From: Rhizoclosmatium globosum
Lineage: Eukaryota; Chytridiomycota; Chytridiomycetes; Chytridiales; Chytriomycetaceae
Assembly: GCA_002104985.1 (NCBI GenBank)
Contig: MCGO01000226.1
Location: forward strand, 1 to 58,469
Direction of reading: 5' to 3'
DNA: 58,469 bases
Below, in pieces: positions 1-11,585 of the stretch. The notes below the pieces were generated by a model. The model made no database searches. It was given only the letters and a program-made list of their open reading frames with translations, and was not told the DNA's origin. Both the position numbers and the translations under genes were made by a program. Numbering within the stretch: the stretch's first letter is position 1; each line of letters opens with the position of its first letter.

Positions 1-102
1 AAGATTATCAAAAAACCTGTACTATTTAACAATAATATCTTATGAATGATAAGCTTTCATCTGACTAAAAGTATATTCTATAAACGCTTTGTGGTGTCAC
101 CA

Positions 103-175
103 GGGCGTATGGCAAAATGGTTACCGCGCTTGACTACGAATCAAGAGATTCCAGGTTCGACCCCTGGTACGCTCG
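103..175 (+). tRNA. tRNA-Arg (anticodon ACG)
   Basis: Complete cloverleaf of 73 nt without CCA: acceptor GGGCGTA pairs with TACGCTC, anticodon stem CTTGA/TCAAG encloses loop CTACGAA, giving anticodon ACG (decodes CGU and, with A34 to I, CGC/CGA). The T arm contains GGTTCGACCCC. The T4 run just after the gene (cgTTTTg) fits a Pol III terminator. The same gene occurs at 868-940 (minus) and 26477-26549 (plus). Confidence 0.95.
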
Positions 176-867
176 TTTTGGCGGCAGCGGGCAGGTGGAG
201 GGATTCCTGGAAGCGGGGAGGAGTTGTGGACGCAGAAAAGGAACGCAAGAGCCATTTCTCCCAAACGCGTCTTTTTCCGCATTCAACTTTCTCAACTTTC
301 TCAAACTTTCGACAACTTATGTTACGTTGTAAATCCAAGGAAGTAGAACTATTACTGATTATGGTGAAAAGTTAAATACTGGAAGAATAGGCAAAACCAA
401 CTGAGCTGTCTGACGAGTTCTTTGCCTTCAGGCGTCCTTGCCAGCAAAAATTATCTTAGTTTGGAAGTCTTAATGATGTTGCTTCTAATGAACTTAAATG
501 ATGTGGAAATAGTACGATATTATTGGTAGTGTGGTCCAAGTACAGCCCCGAACAGTTCTCATCCTGGAAACTAAAAACTGCTCACTGGAATAATCAAAGT
601 CACCTAATTACCCATCCCATAGAAAACGTTTCGATTATTCCGAAATCGCCGTCAGAACATCTAGGATTAGAGTTTCCAGACTGGTACAAAATCAAAGTCT
701 CAACACCACATAAACCAGCTTCTCATAGTCCGCGTAACTTAAAAAAAATGAAAGAACAAAGCATTGGAGGTTAGATAAGTCCCATGTGTTTGGCAGTTAT
801 TCCCAAATGCACACTAACATCGCCCTCTGTTATCAACCATGTCTCCACCTGCCCGCCGCCGCCAAAA
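176..867. other. spacer between the two tRNA-Arg genes
   Basis: No gene recognised. An open frame of 83 codons at 523-774 has no family resemblance, signal peptide or clear splice context, so I do not call it. The ends are the conserved GC-rich trailers of the two inverted tRNA genes. Confidence 0.5.
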
Positions 868-940
868 CGAGCGTACCAGGGGTCGAACCTGGAATCTCTT
901 GATTCGTAGTCAAGCGCGGTAACCATTTTGCCATACGCCC
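868..940 (-). tRNA. tRNA-Arg (anticodon ACG), second copy
   Basis: Reverse-complement copy of the gene at 103-175, with the same acceptor, anticodon and T arm. It faces the first copy tail to tail about 690 bp away. The similarity runs about 25 bp past the tRNA 3' end into a GC-rich trailer, also seen at the other two copies. Confidence 0.95.
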
Positions 941-1025
941 ACGGTACATTTTGTCAAACTATTGCTTCTTGGAATACACATGACTCATGGTAAGGAAGTT
1001 CACTTTGAAGCATAAATATGACTTC

Positions 1026-1062
1026 TTTGACCCCTACGTTTTGGCGGCGGTGAGTAGGAGGA
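1026..1062 (+). pseudogene. possible relic of a tRNA-Arg 3' end plus trailer
   Basis: The stretch reads like the T-arm end and the GC-rich trailer of the tRNA-Arg genes (TTTGACCCCT, then ACG, then TTTTGGCGGCGG) with short internal deletions and no upstream tRNA body. This suggests a truncated fourth copy. It is short, so chance similarity cannot be excluded. The rest of 941-1799 shows no gene. Confidence 0.35.
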
Positions 1063-1799
1063 AGCGGTGGTGAGAGAGTGCAAAGAGAGTTTGAGGCAGG
1101 AAGGACGGAGGATTCAACCGAGGCCCTCTCAAGACGCGCTTAAATCTTTTTTGAGAGTTGAAACTTGATTGTGTATGCTTCTGTCGCAAAGCGTGCCTTT
1201 CATTTGTGGTGGAATGTTGTGTTGTTACAATCAGGCAGCTTTTTGATGTGTTTCATCATTCGCGTTTATCCACCGGCTATATTATTATTATTTAAGCCAT
1301 AATTTCGTATATATTTTATGAGTATACAGTTGTCAGATTGTGAAATTTATCATTCATATTCAGCTTTTGCCTCCCCTTCTTAACCAGCATCCGTTCGTCC
1401 ATCTATGTTCTTAATCCAGATCCGACATTATTACAAGACCTGTTGTAATGGTTCCCAGTCAGGCCAACTGTTATACCTAGGCTGCAATCCAGATCCAGTC
1501 TGTCCTCCCCAAATTCTATACTATCTTATTTTATTACCATATTTTATTTCGAAACGGTACTTCACATCAGTACTCTCCGTTTAGTAGCCATTGTTTCATA
1601 TACTTCTGGGGTTACGAAAGATAATTTCGGTATCTTCCCTCCTACATTCATTAATCAAAAGGAGAAGACAAAGTGTGGTGTATGATAATTGATTGATATG
1701 CGTGCTAACGAAAGAGGAAGAGGGGAAGGCAACCAATTTTGAGACACCAACAAAATCACACTTGTTTTGAAGCAACCAACCAACAATTGACTTGATTCA

Positions 1800-4077
1800 A
1801 TGAGCCAGTGCCTTGTCCTGTCATCAAACAATGCCTGTGGAGCCCTATTCGCAGGCTGGCCCGTGTTAAAAGCGAGTGGCGATGGCTCCGGGTTCGCCGA
1901 CGAGAGCCAGTTCAACGCCCTGATCAAGTCAGTTTATCCAATTTCGTCGTCGGTTCTTTCTGATGCGGACCACGGATGCACCGACTCGCCCGCGCTTCAG
2001 AGTGCCTTGTACAATGTGCGGTACCAGGTCTCGTTCAACTGTATGACGCCGGTGCTCGATGCCCTGAACGCAGGCTGCAGCTTCCAAGGTGCGTTTCAAC
2101 GGCCGGGCTTTAGCTGTCTGGTGTGCTAACTGTCGATTCAGGGGCGGCGGGCGCTCCGAATGCTGATGCAGGGTCCGTTATCATGTGTCAGGACTACTGT
2201 GATCAGGTACAACCCTCTTTAACCTAGTCCTCCTCTTCACCTCTGACACTCACTCAATCAATCAAATAATAGTCTGTCGCCGAGTACCAAAACATGTACG
2301 CAAACAACAACTGCACAAAGACTCAATGGGTCGTAAACAAGGTTGCCGCAAAGTAAGCATACACACACACACACTCTCTCTCCTGCAATATCGAAGAGAA
2401 TGAGTAATCAGCGGACGAAGTTGGTGGAATGGGCGACCGGGAATGAAGGAGAGGGATGGGAGTGAGGGGGGCGTTGGCCCTGAAACGAAAACCAGTTGAG
2501 GACTCAATATGGCCCAATACCGATACAATACCGATAATGTCGATATCCCTAATAGAGAGCGTAGTGAATGCTCTTCTATTGAACAATCTACACCGATATA
2601 CTTCTGCGAAGAATCCTTATTTCGGGGGGACGGACGAGTCAACAAGCCACAGTGGCTATACCCTATGCATTACTATACTGACATATAAACCCTTTTTGAA
2701 TAGGTTCGCTATTTGCGATACTACGGTTCCAGCTCTCTTGAAGCAATACAAGGCCCAAAAGTGTTACGTTGCAGTCGGAACTGAAGTGGGTCAATGTGGC
2801 TTTGGAACTCTGTCGTTGAAACAAAGTTACTGTGCGATTCCTGCGAATGCCAACGACGTTTGCTGCGTGGTTCCAGATGTCCAATATGCTACTCTTTCGG
2901 CGGATGGAAAGTATTATGTCAAGCCACCTTCCTCCTCAGATGGTCCTTCCATTGGTGTCATTGCCGGAGGAGCCGTTGGTGGAGTACTTGCTTTGGCTTT
3001 GATTGGTTTTGGAGCGTTCTATTACATGAAGAAAAACAAGAAGCAGCAGCAGCAAGAACAGCAGAAGAATCAATTCGTTCAAGACTACCGCCCCGGTTTC
3101 AGCGATTCGCCTGCGTACCCTCCAAAGCAGCACCCATCGCTTCCAAGAAACTATAACGGTCAGCAACAGCCATACGCTCAACAGCAGCCACAACAATTTG
3201 CTCCTCAGCAACCAACCTACGTTCCAGCCCCCAACACTGGTTCTTTGGGTAGACCAAAGCCACAGCAGCAACAACAGCAACAGCAATTGCCACCTGCCGC
3301 CGCTCCATCTCCTATCCGAGGAGTCCCACAAGAAAAGCAAGAAATCGTCCGTATCATCCACAGCTACGCCCCACAAATGCCCGACGAACTCAACCTCGTC
3401 GAAGGAAACGACTTGATCCTCTTGAAACGTTTCGACGACGGGTAATCCATCCCCTCCCCTTCCCTTCCAACTCACCTCAATCTAAAATCCAAAAAAACAA
3501 ACACAGATGGGCACAAGGAGTCAACCCCCTCACAGGCGTGAAAGGCGCCTTCCCCCTCGTCTGCGTCGTGAACGTCAACGAACTAAACACCTCAAAACCA
3601 CAATCCCAAAAACGCCAACTCAAAGAAAACAGAATTAGTAAACGTATGAGCAGTATGATTATCACACCTCCTGTCACCCCTGCCTCCGCAGCACCGGCAC
3701 CCGCCAGCCCTTCATCCAGCGGGAACTCGTCCGGCCCTGCAAAGAAAAAGCAACTCACAGTGCGAATCTTGTTCGCATACAGCGCTACGCAGGAGGATGA
3801 ACTTGATTTGGTACCTGGAAACGATTTGATTGTTTTGAAGACTTTCGATGGTACGGAAACATTCCCAATTCACCCTCTCTCTCTCGCTTCTTTTATTGAC
3901 ACCATTTTTATTTTAGACGGATGGGCTCTTGGTATGCACCCCTTCTCTGGACAGAAGGGAGCGTTCCCGCTCGCGTGTGTGGGGAAGCCGGAGGACGCTG
4001 GTCGGGTTAGTGTGTATGATGAGGAGCAGGCTAAGAGGGTTAGTAAGCGGGTTAGTAGTTTGTTGGAGTGGGAATAA
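1800..4077 (+). CDS. single-pass membrane protein with two cytoplasmic SH3 domains
   Basis: Six exons (1800-2088, 2142-2206, 2273-2352, 2704-3441, 3507-3850, 3917-4077) join in phase to 558 residues. The N-terminal ~220 residues are Cys-rich and look extracellular. A Gly/Ala/Leu-rich transmembrane segment lies near residues 227-250, followed by a Lys stop-transfer and Gln/Pro-rich linker. Two SH3 domains follow (about 357-415 and 480-540), each with the ALYDY-like strand (SYAPQMPDELNL; AYSATQEDELDL), the GW core and a GAFP motif. Each SH3 is split by an intron at the same place. The role is probably signalling or scaffolding at the membrane. No clear signal peptide is seen at the chosen ATG, so a 5' exon may be missing. 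Confidence 0.75.
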
Positions 4078-4284
4078 GCTTGTAAGTGAATGGTTGTTTT
4101 GGAATTGAAAGAAAGCTGGATTTTCTTTTTTTGTTGATTCGTGAGGTGTGCATGGAAGATTGGGTAGAGGAAGTGGAGGAGCGGAGTTGGAATCATTTTT
4201 CTTGTTATCGGAATCATATAAACATTGAATAGTTTGAAATTTAGTGGTGGTCGTTTAGTGGAGTGTCAAAAAGTTCAATCAAAA

Positions 4285-5498
4285 ATGACTGCTGAACTGG
4301 AGCCTCCAAGCTACCTACAATCTATCATACATGAGTTTCCATCCCAGCTAGCCCATGCATCATCAGAATATGGTATACAGTATACGAGGAGAGAAACGAT
4401 TGATCACTGAAATTGGACTGATCAGCCTCCCTGACCAATTCAATCAACTCAAAACACACGATCCAAGGCATTCTCCAAGCAAAAGACGCTGAAATCGAAT
4501 CAAAACTGCAAGAACTGCTTGCTGCGAAAGACACTGCATCCACAATCTACTCTCAAATCAAAAAAGCTACGGCGGACTTGGACAAGGCAAACAAGGTAAA
4601 CTGTCCCCGCCTTGTCCATCTTTCCTATTATACAATAAGCACTTAAGTAGTTAAAACATAGCCGTCGTTCTTGGAATCCTTACTTGTCCCCACATCAACA
4701 AGACAAGAAACCGTGTCCCATTTACAATCCACTTTGTTCCACCTCCAACAGAGGCAAGACCCTGCTCTCGAAGCTGTGCCTGTAATTGAAGAGCAATACA
4801 AAAAGTTACTGGACGAACGCAAGGATATTGCCCTTCAAGTCATCGAGTTGCAAGAACTTCGGGGGCAACTGAAAGATTTACTTGATAAAGCGTTTACCGT
4901 GGATCAGAGCACATTTGATTCTGAGGACGGAGTGGTTGCAAGGGATTCGGAGTTGAAGAAAAGTGTGAATACGGTGCAGTTGAAGATTATTGATGTAAGT
5001 TGGTTTCTGTGGCTGATTTTTTTGTTTGTGATTTTCTTTATCAAGTGACTTTACATGCAGGCGGAAATAGAACGGAATTCGTTACGAAAAGTCAAGGAGC
5101 TTTTGGAACGCGCCAAAGCGCATGTCGGTTTTGCGTGGACGTGTTGGAATACTGCGGGTCGGTATGCGTTAATGAACAGATTCGATGAAATGGTGAAAGA
5201 GTCGAAACGTGCTGTGGATGAGACTGGGAAAGCTATTTCAATGATTTCGGAGGCGAAGGAAATCAATGTGAAGGGACTAACTTGGATGGAGATTGGGTTG
5301 AAGAGGTTTGAAGTTCTTGATACGTTTGTATTCGTTTTTTTTGATTGTTCTGATGTTTGTTTGCTGATGGATTATGGATGTTACAGGGCCAAATATTCTC
5401 GCACGGATGCGATTGGGCTTTGTAATCAGGCTGAAAAGAATGTTCAGTTTGTGCAACAGCGGATTGATTGTTATTTGGAGAGGTTGTTGCGGTTATAG
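4285..5498 (+). CDS. PPxY/coiled-coil family member 1 (C-terminus cut by a nonsense codon)
   Basis: Exons 4285-4372, 4426-4595, 4662-4994, 5061-5323 and 5387-5498 give 321 residues. The protein starts with a PPSY motif (WW-domain ligand type) and is then almost wholly helical and charged, with long coiled coils. It has no TM segment or SH3 domain. Four more family members follow at 5855-15929 with the same intron phases. The TAG at 5496-5498 stands where paralogues have a Leu codon (TTG). The frame continues after it for 55 codons to 5666 and still resembles the paralogue C-termini, ending in a LLPDSIIE-type tail. Function unknown; SH3-linked relatives suggest a membrane-associated scaffold. 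Confidence 0.65.
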
Positions 5499-5736
5499 GA
5501 CGAAGCTGAGGGGTTGCGGGGAAGGTACTTAGCGGATAAAGTTCTTGCGTCGAGAGCGTTATATTCCTGTAGGCTATCAGTGATGGAAGAAGGACGCGAT
5601 GTGGGAGAAGGAAATGGAGGGGGGGTGGTTTTAGGCATCTTGTTACCGGATAGTATTATTGAGTAAATGATATCAATGAACGCGACTTGAAGAACTTATA
5701 GTGGATAGGTCACGTTTCCACGCTTGGATCTTTTTT

Positions 5737-5800
5737 GAAGTTCTTCTGATTCAAGAAGACAAACTTGAAGTTCTACTATTCTGAAGGTTCTTCCAACTGG
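5737..5800 (+). promoter_or_regulatory. conserved upstream box of the coiled-coil family (copy 1)
   Basis: Contains three spaced AAGTTCT/GTTCTTC words (GAAGTTCTTCTGATTC, GAAGTTCTAC, GGTTCTTCCAACTGG). Recognisable versions lie upstream of the next three family genes at 10103-10170, 12241-12300 and 14561-14640. Position and conservation suggest a promoter or 5' leader element; the factor is unknown. Confidence 0.45.
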
Positions 5801-5854
5801 TATTTGTACAATGCCCAAAAACAACAACTCAAAGAAAACAGAATCAGTAAACGT

Positions 5855-7558
5855 ATGAGCAGTATGAGCACCACACTTCCTCTCGTCCGTGCCTTAACGG
5901 CACCAGCGCGCGCCAATTCTTCGTCAGTCGGAAACTCGTCCGCCCCTGCAAAGCAGAAACAACTCACAGTGCGAATTTTGATCGGATATAATGCTATCCT
6001 GGAGGATGAACTTGATTTGGTTGCTGGAAACAACTTGATTGTCTTGGAGACGTTTCATGGTAAGAATGCCCTCCTCCTTTCCCCTTTCCTTATTTATTTA
6101 CATATTCTGTGACTGTAGACGGCTGGGGAATCGGTATGCACCCATTCTCTGAACAGAAAGGGGCGTTTCCACTTGGATGTGTGGAACAGCCAGATGACGT
6201 AGAATGGGCAAGTTTGATTGTGTCCTTGAATCCTCCAACGTACGAAGAAGCTGTCAGCTTAGGTTCTCATGCATTCCCGCCTTTTTTATCCAGCGCTGCT
6301 GAGGAATATGGTATTTTACTTTCTGGATAAGAATGTAATCACTAATTTTGAGTTAGCCATTCTCAAAAACTCAATCATGTCCAAATACTATGCTCAAGAT
6401 ATGATTGACTCAAAAAACATTGCAATCGAGTCTATAAAGTCTAAAATAACCTCATTCGAGAGCTGTTTGGAGTTTATCGACACGGAAATCCTTTCCGCCA
6501 AATCAGACTTGGATAAGGCGAAAAATGTGTGATTCCTTTATGTTGCTACCATAATGTTAACAATTAATATAGCCCCCTCAAGAATCAGCTCTTGCTTTGG
6601 AATCATCTAAGAGCCAAATGGATGTTACACATTTCAAACAAACCTTATCACAACTACAAAAAAGCCGTTCCCACATTCAAAACGTAATCTTGAAATGCGA
6701 CTTGCAACATTCGAAAATGATTGAGGAGCTGAAGATACTCACCGACGCTCTAGTGGAACTGGAAGACCTTCGTGAACAGCTCGACTGTCTAATTCGCCGC
6801 ACCTTCTTGGGTGATAAAAATGAGGTGAATGCTGCTCCGCAGATATTTGCCAAAGACTTGATCAAGTGGAAGATTGTGGGGCAGTTTGAAAACCAACTAG
6901 ATGAGGTAAATTAAAAACTGGTTTGTACCGCTTACGTTAAAATGATTGTGAACCCAGGCGAATTTTAAAAGAAGCCTATTTAAAGAGACAAAAGAGTTAT
7001 TGGTAGTGGCTAATGCACATCTTCATGCTGCGCTGCACAGTTGGGAAGTTGCGTATGAGGCGAATTTCTCAAACGATAGTTCCACAATGAAGGAGGAGTC
7101 AAAGAAGGCCATTGAGGAAGTTGCGGAAGCCATCAGTTTGATAACAATTGCAAAAAAAACTTGACATCAGTTTACCTTCGTGGGGAGAGCTGGGATTGCA
7201 ACACTTTGAGGTTATTGATACGTGAGTACATTCTGTAAGCTGTATTTGAATCGTGTGTAACTCTTCTTTTTTAATTAGGGACAATCAATCACGCGAGTCT
7301 ATATATGATCTTTGTAACGAGGCTAAAATTACCCTTAACTTTGCACGTCGCCTGCTTAAAGCGCGTACAGAGAGATTATCTGACTCATTGATAGCGGCTG
7401 AAAACTTATGTGCAAAGATTTTGTCTGAAACATTTATTGCAAGAAGGGATTTGTATGCGTTCAGAATGTCTGTGCTGGAGCAATGTTATGTTGGGACAGA
7501 GAGTCACGTTGGTGAAGCGGGGATTTCGGCCTTGTTATTAGACTTTATGATGGAATAG
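5855..7558 (+). pseudogene. SH3 + PPxY/coiled-coil family member 2, frameshifted
   Basis: Exons 5855-6059, 6119-6310, 6357-6526, 6573-6905, 6958-7221 and 7279-7558. The first two encode a Ser/Ala linker and an SH3 domain very close to the second SH3 of the 1800-4077 gene. They run directly into the PPTY motif and the coiled-coil body. Exon 5 is 264 nt, whereas the equivalent exon is 263 nt in all four paralogues. The extra base lies in an A8 run near 7152-7159 and creates a TGA just after. Either the copy is inactivated or the run is a sequencing error. Without that base the frame reaches the stop at 7556-7558. Confidence 0.7.
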
Positions 7559-7950
7559 GTTGGAGCAAATAAAAAAAAAGCAATATTTAAAATTAATTAT
7601 TCATAGCACTAGTTTCTGCACACATGAGCCAAAGCCTTTAGTTATGACTTGAACCACAAGTCGCAGTTTTGGGCAAGGGCGTGTGTGGAAGAGAGAGAGC
7701 GAGGAAGACGAGGAGTTGGATCATTGTGTTTTGCTTTTCAGGATGTGATACGTTTGAATACAAAGCTGCTCGACATTTTTTAAGGGTTTGTGAATTAGCT
7801 GCCTTCACAACTGCCTAATGCGACATATGATAAATAATGTACTGGTAGAACTCCTACAAGGAACGTGTAGAAAGATATTGCTTTCACTTGGACAGGACAG
7901 CCAACAACGTAATTTAAATGCGGGCATAAGTTTTAAATGGAATATCCAAT
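7559..7950. other. spacer
   Basis: Between family member 2 and the relic at 7951. I see no gene, tRNA or repeat here. Confidence 0.4.
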
Positions 7951-8012
7951 CTTGATAAAGCGTTTACAGTGGATCAGAGTACATTTAATTTTGAGGAAGG
8001 AGGGTTGAAAAA

Positions 8013-9971
8013 TGAGTGTCCCAGAAATTCCGAACAGGTTCCAAAAATTTCAAACTGCCCTCACGCCTGTTCAAACAACAACTGCAACTGCCCCTTGCTC
8101 ATTTAAGATCTCAATCTTTACTAATACACTGCATTTTATTTTATCTAAGATATGACAAAAGGAATAAACTGATGGTAAAGAGAAGAGTAGAGATAGGTTC
8201 AATGCCCGTCAGCTTCACATCCTTGTACATGGCCATCAAACACATCCCCATAGTTCTCCTTGCATTCTGGGCAAATTTGATAGTTCCAGCATTTTGAGCA
8301 TTGGAGCCATTGCTTCCCAGATTTGAATGTGGCAGTGGAGCGGGTGTTGTTGGGGGGTTGCTCGACACTGCTTCCCATCCTTCTTCACCTCCAAGGCCCT
8401 CTTCGCAGCCTCCCTCGCCTCAACTTTCTGCTCTTTTGCACGCACTTTTGCGACCACAGCCGCTTCTCTCTCTGCCAGCTCCTGTTGTTGTGCTTTGAAG
8501 AGTTGTGTGAGACTGTAGGGCTGATCCAATTTGATGAACTTTTTAGGCTTCACGTCAACCATCCCAACAGATCCTGAGGTAGTTGAAGAGCGTGGTAGCT
8601 TAACTAGAAGGTTGATGGCTGTAGTTTGGGGGTCTGTCTCTTCCAGAGGGGCAGCGACATTGAGTCAGGCTTTCTTGAGAATTTTTTCCTTATTGAACGG
8701 AAAAATGCCTGTCTGGCTCAGTGTGAATTAACTCTGGTTTGAGACAGTAACGAGCTTCCAGGGCAATTGGCACAAGCTCCTTGCCAAGAGATCCAAGCAG
8801 GTTTTGGCTGTAGCTTGTTTTTGTGCGATAAAGACGAACAATGGTGTTTTTTAAATTGGCAAATAGAACGTTGTCCAAGGGCCGTAAAAAGTGAGTAGTG
8901 TTAGCAGGGAATGGGAAGCCATCTATACCACAAGTATAACAATGTTGCAAGACATCAAAGGTCTTCTGAGTCCCAAGGTTGTCAAGAAGAAGGAAAGGTT
9001 CAATTCTTGGATGGAGAATTTTCCAACACAGTTTCAGCTCTGTTAAAATAGGGATTCATTGAGTTTTGGTCAAAATACCAGTTTCACTGAACAATAAAAT
9101 TACTTGAGTCTTGTTGTTGAGTCCAAATCGTGCGTCATGGTCCTCCAATTGGAGATTTCCAAACTCAAGAGGCAAAATCAAAACATCCATCACCCGCTCC
9201 CCAGTGGCCACCACAAACAAAATGAAGCTCGCATGCTTACTCTTGCCTCCCTTGATCTCTCCTGAACGCGCAATGAGAGTTCTTTTAAGGTTTCTGGACT
9301 GCGAGTTGCTGTTCTGCAATTTGATCCGCATCTTGTCCACATTCATGACATTTTGGAACTTATAGCCCTTCACCTTCATGTAAGCCTCGTATCCTTCCAC
9401 CCATAGCTTGACAGACTTGTAGGTAAACTTGCTGATTTGAGCCTTGGAGATTGCTTTAGTGGAACTGAGCTAGATGTGATCTGAGTGGTGGTCCATGAAA
9501 CCATCATACCACTTCTCAGCTGTCCACTCAGAAGGGCCATAGAGCTCATGATGGAGCGTGGTGACATACTGGATTAGGGCTGAACAGTTGAAGGGCTGGC
9601 AGCACAGCAATCTTGCCTCAATGAGTGCAGTGATGGCAGTCTTATACTCATTTGAGAAGACTGAGTTGCCATTGGTTCTATATGGATTCCACGAATCATT
9701 TCCTTGCTTGAGTTGTAGTTGGCACTAACTGCTTTGGCAGCAGCGTTGACAGAGAGACCATTATCTATCAAATTGGTAAGATCGGCAAAAATATGTCTGT
9801 TCTTTGTCGGACCAGGCTGAAGACCACTGGAACTTGGAGCCGGCCGTTTCATATCCTAGTAAATTGGGAGACGAGATTGAAAATAAAGGAAAGAGTTATA
9901 TTTATTGAGTAATGAGTCATTTGCAGTTGTTCGGAATTTTCGGAGCCTGTTCGAAATTTCCGGCTCACTCA
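8013..9971. mobile_element. decayed pogo/Tc1-mariner-type DNA transposon with TIRs
   Basis: Imperfect inverted terminal repeats of about 45 bp: the left end begins TGAGTGTCCCAGAAATTCCG, and the right end, read in reverse complement, begins TGAGTGAGCCGGAAATTTCG. Both continue with GAACAGG, CTCC-like and AAAATT blocks. Between them, on the minus strand, is a degraded DDE_1-type transposase. The flanks belong to one paralogue relic, so the insertion interrupted a gene copy. The target duplication is unclear: a TA duplication is not evident, and AAAAATG is present at both borders. Confidence 0.75.
8236..9852 (-). pseudogene. pogo-like DDE transposase, inactivated
   Basis: Reading the minus strand from 9852: a Psq/HTH-like N-terminus (AAAKAVSANYNSS), then one main frame with VMNVDKMRIKLQ (first catalytic Asp region), LLLDNLGTQ (second Asp) and FPANTTHFLRPLDN (third Asp; the conserved THxxxPLD signature of pogo/Tigger/jerky transposases). 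A Lys/Ala/Glu-rich C-terminus follows at 8562-8236. The frame is broken by TAG near 9471, TGA near 9052, a further stop near 8687 and a shift near 9690. It cannot make an intact transposase. Confidence 0.8.
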
Positions 9972-10102
9972 ATGTAAAAATGTGAATATGGAAATAATGT
10001 TCAGTTTGTAAACAGCGAAATAAAGATAAATAGTAGAGCTTATTGTGGATAAGTCGAGATTAGATTTTTTCAAAGATTACTGATGTTCGTCTTTGGTTTT
10101 TT

Positions 10103-10170
10103 TGAAGTTCTTCCGATTCAAGACAACACATTATTATCAAGTTCTACCTGTCTGAAGTTCTACCAACTGG
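10103..10170 (+). promoter_or_regulatory. conserved upstream box of the coiled-coil family (copy 2)
   Basis: Same layout as the box at 5737-5800: GAAGTTCTTCCGATTCAAG, then AAGTTCTACC, then GAAGTTCTACCAACTGG, about 75 bp before the ATG at 10245. Confidence 0.45.
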
Positions 10171-10244
10171 TATTAATGTGCTTCCATACGCACTCTTTTC
10201 ATAATATATCACGTCCTAATCGAAGGCTTCCAAGTATCGCAAGA

Positions 10245-11557
10245 ATGACCTTCAATCCCCCAACCTACGAAGAAGCTGTAAGCTCAGGTTCTCATGCATT
10301 CCCACCTTATTTTTCCAGCGCTGCAGCGAGATATGGTATTTACTTTTGTGGAAGTAGATAATTACTTACCTTGGAGTAGCCGCTCTCAAAAATTCAATCC
10401 TCTCCAAATACGAAGCCCAAGACAGGATTAACCCCCTAGACTGCTCGATCGAGTCTATAAATTCCAAAATCAGCACATTCGAGGACTTTTTAGAAATAAT
10501 CGACATTGAAATCCTAACCAACAGTGCGGATCTGGATAAGGCGAAAAATGTTTGGATTCTCTGTTCAGTTGCAATAGTATTAACAAATAGTTCAGCCTTC
10601 GCAAGAATCAGTCCTTGCTTCGGATTTATCCGCGAGCCAAATGGATGTGATGCATCTCAAACGGATTTTGTCGCACCTACGCAAAAGCCGTACCCAGCTT
10701 CAAAACGTTATTTTAAATTACGATTTTCGCCACTCAAAAATGATTGAGGAACGGAACCAGCTCACCAACGCATTTGCGGAATTACACGATCTTCGTGACG
10801 AGATTAAATATTTACTTGATATCACTTTCATAGCTGATAATGATAAAGCTGTGATTGAGTCTGGGGAGCATATATTTTCCAGGGACTCGAACAATTTGGA
10901 GATAGTGTTACAGTTTCAAAACCAATTGGATGAGGTGAATAAGTCCAAATACCTTTGATTGGACAAACCACTTACTTAAGCATGAATTTAAAAACAGGCT
11001 GAAACTAAACGAAACTTATTTAAAGAGACAAAGCCGCTGTTGGTGGCTGCAAATGCACATCTCCACACTGCTCTCAATAGTTGGGAAACAACATACCTAT
11101 CGTGCTTCGCGAACGATAAAACCAAAATTCAGAACGATTCGACAAGAGCCGTGGAGGAAGTTGCGAAAGCAATTGAATTGATCACGGATGCAAAGAAAAT
11201 TGACATCAGTTCACCTTCGTGGGCTGCACTTGGATTGCAACATTTTGAAGTTCTTGATATGTAAGTACAACAAATTCGCGTCCTAAATGATATACTGCAA
11301 GCTAATTGTTCGTGACTATTCCAAGGGAGAATCATTCGAATGAGTCTGGACGTGAATATTGCGATGAGGCCAAAATTACACTTAATTTCGCCCGACGTCT
11401 GCTTAAAGCCCGCATTGAAAGATTATCTAATTCAGTGATAATAACCGAAAGTTTAAGTGCGAAGGTCTCGGCTGAAAAGTCCATGGCAATAAGAAATTTG
11501 TATACTTTCAGGATTAGCGTGCGTGAAGCAGAGAGTTTGGCGGAGTTGACGTTTTGA
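10245..11557 (+). CDS. PPxY/coiled-coil family member 3 (no SH3)
   Basis: Exons 10245-10335, 10380-10549, 10596-10934, 10998-11260 and 11326-11557 give 364 residues in one frame. It is the most intact member of the array. It begins directly with the PPTY segment, and no SH3 exons remain upstream although the upstream box is kept. The body is helical with heptad-like charge patterns. Near the end, a small indel shifts the frame: the family tail (LLLDF-type) is found in another frame up to about 11585, so about ten residues have been replaced. Confidence 0.65.
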
Positions 11558-11585
11558 CTTTGTTGTTAGACTTTATTTTGGAGTA

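Larger units (their letters stand above)
7951..10020 (+). pseudogene. relic of a sixth coiled-coil family gene, split by a transposon
   Basis: 7951-8012 matches the family exon around 4881-4945 (shared words CTTGATAAAGCGTTTAC and GTGGATCAGAG). 9973-10020 matches family sequence near 5436-5465 (AATGTTCAGTTTG, AACAGCG) and also GTGAATA near 4964. The two pieces flank the inverted-repeat element at 8013-9971, and the word AAAAATG sits at both junctions. No ATG, splice frame or 5' exon survives. Confidence 0.6.

Noticed and set aside
523..774. 83-codon gene between the tRNA-Arg genes
   Set aside because: No ATG context, splice partner or recognisable composition; likely a chance open frame.
2936..3475. 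Long minus-strand frame opposite the SH3 gene (179 codons, Leu/Trp-rich)
   Set aside because: It is the shadow of CAG/CAA-rich coding sequence on the plus strand; no start context or splice logic.
7557..7630. Polyadenylation or retrotransposon tail near AATAAAAAAAAAGC
   Set aside because: The A run simply follows the stop of family member 2; no reverse-transcriptase sequence or target duplication is seen.
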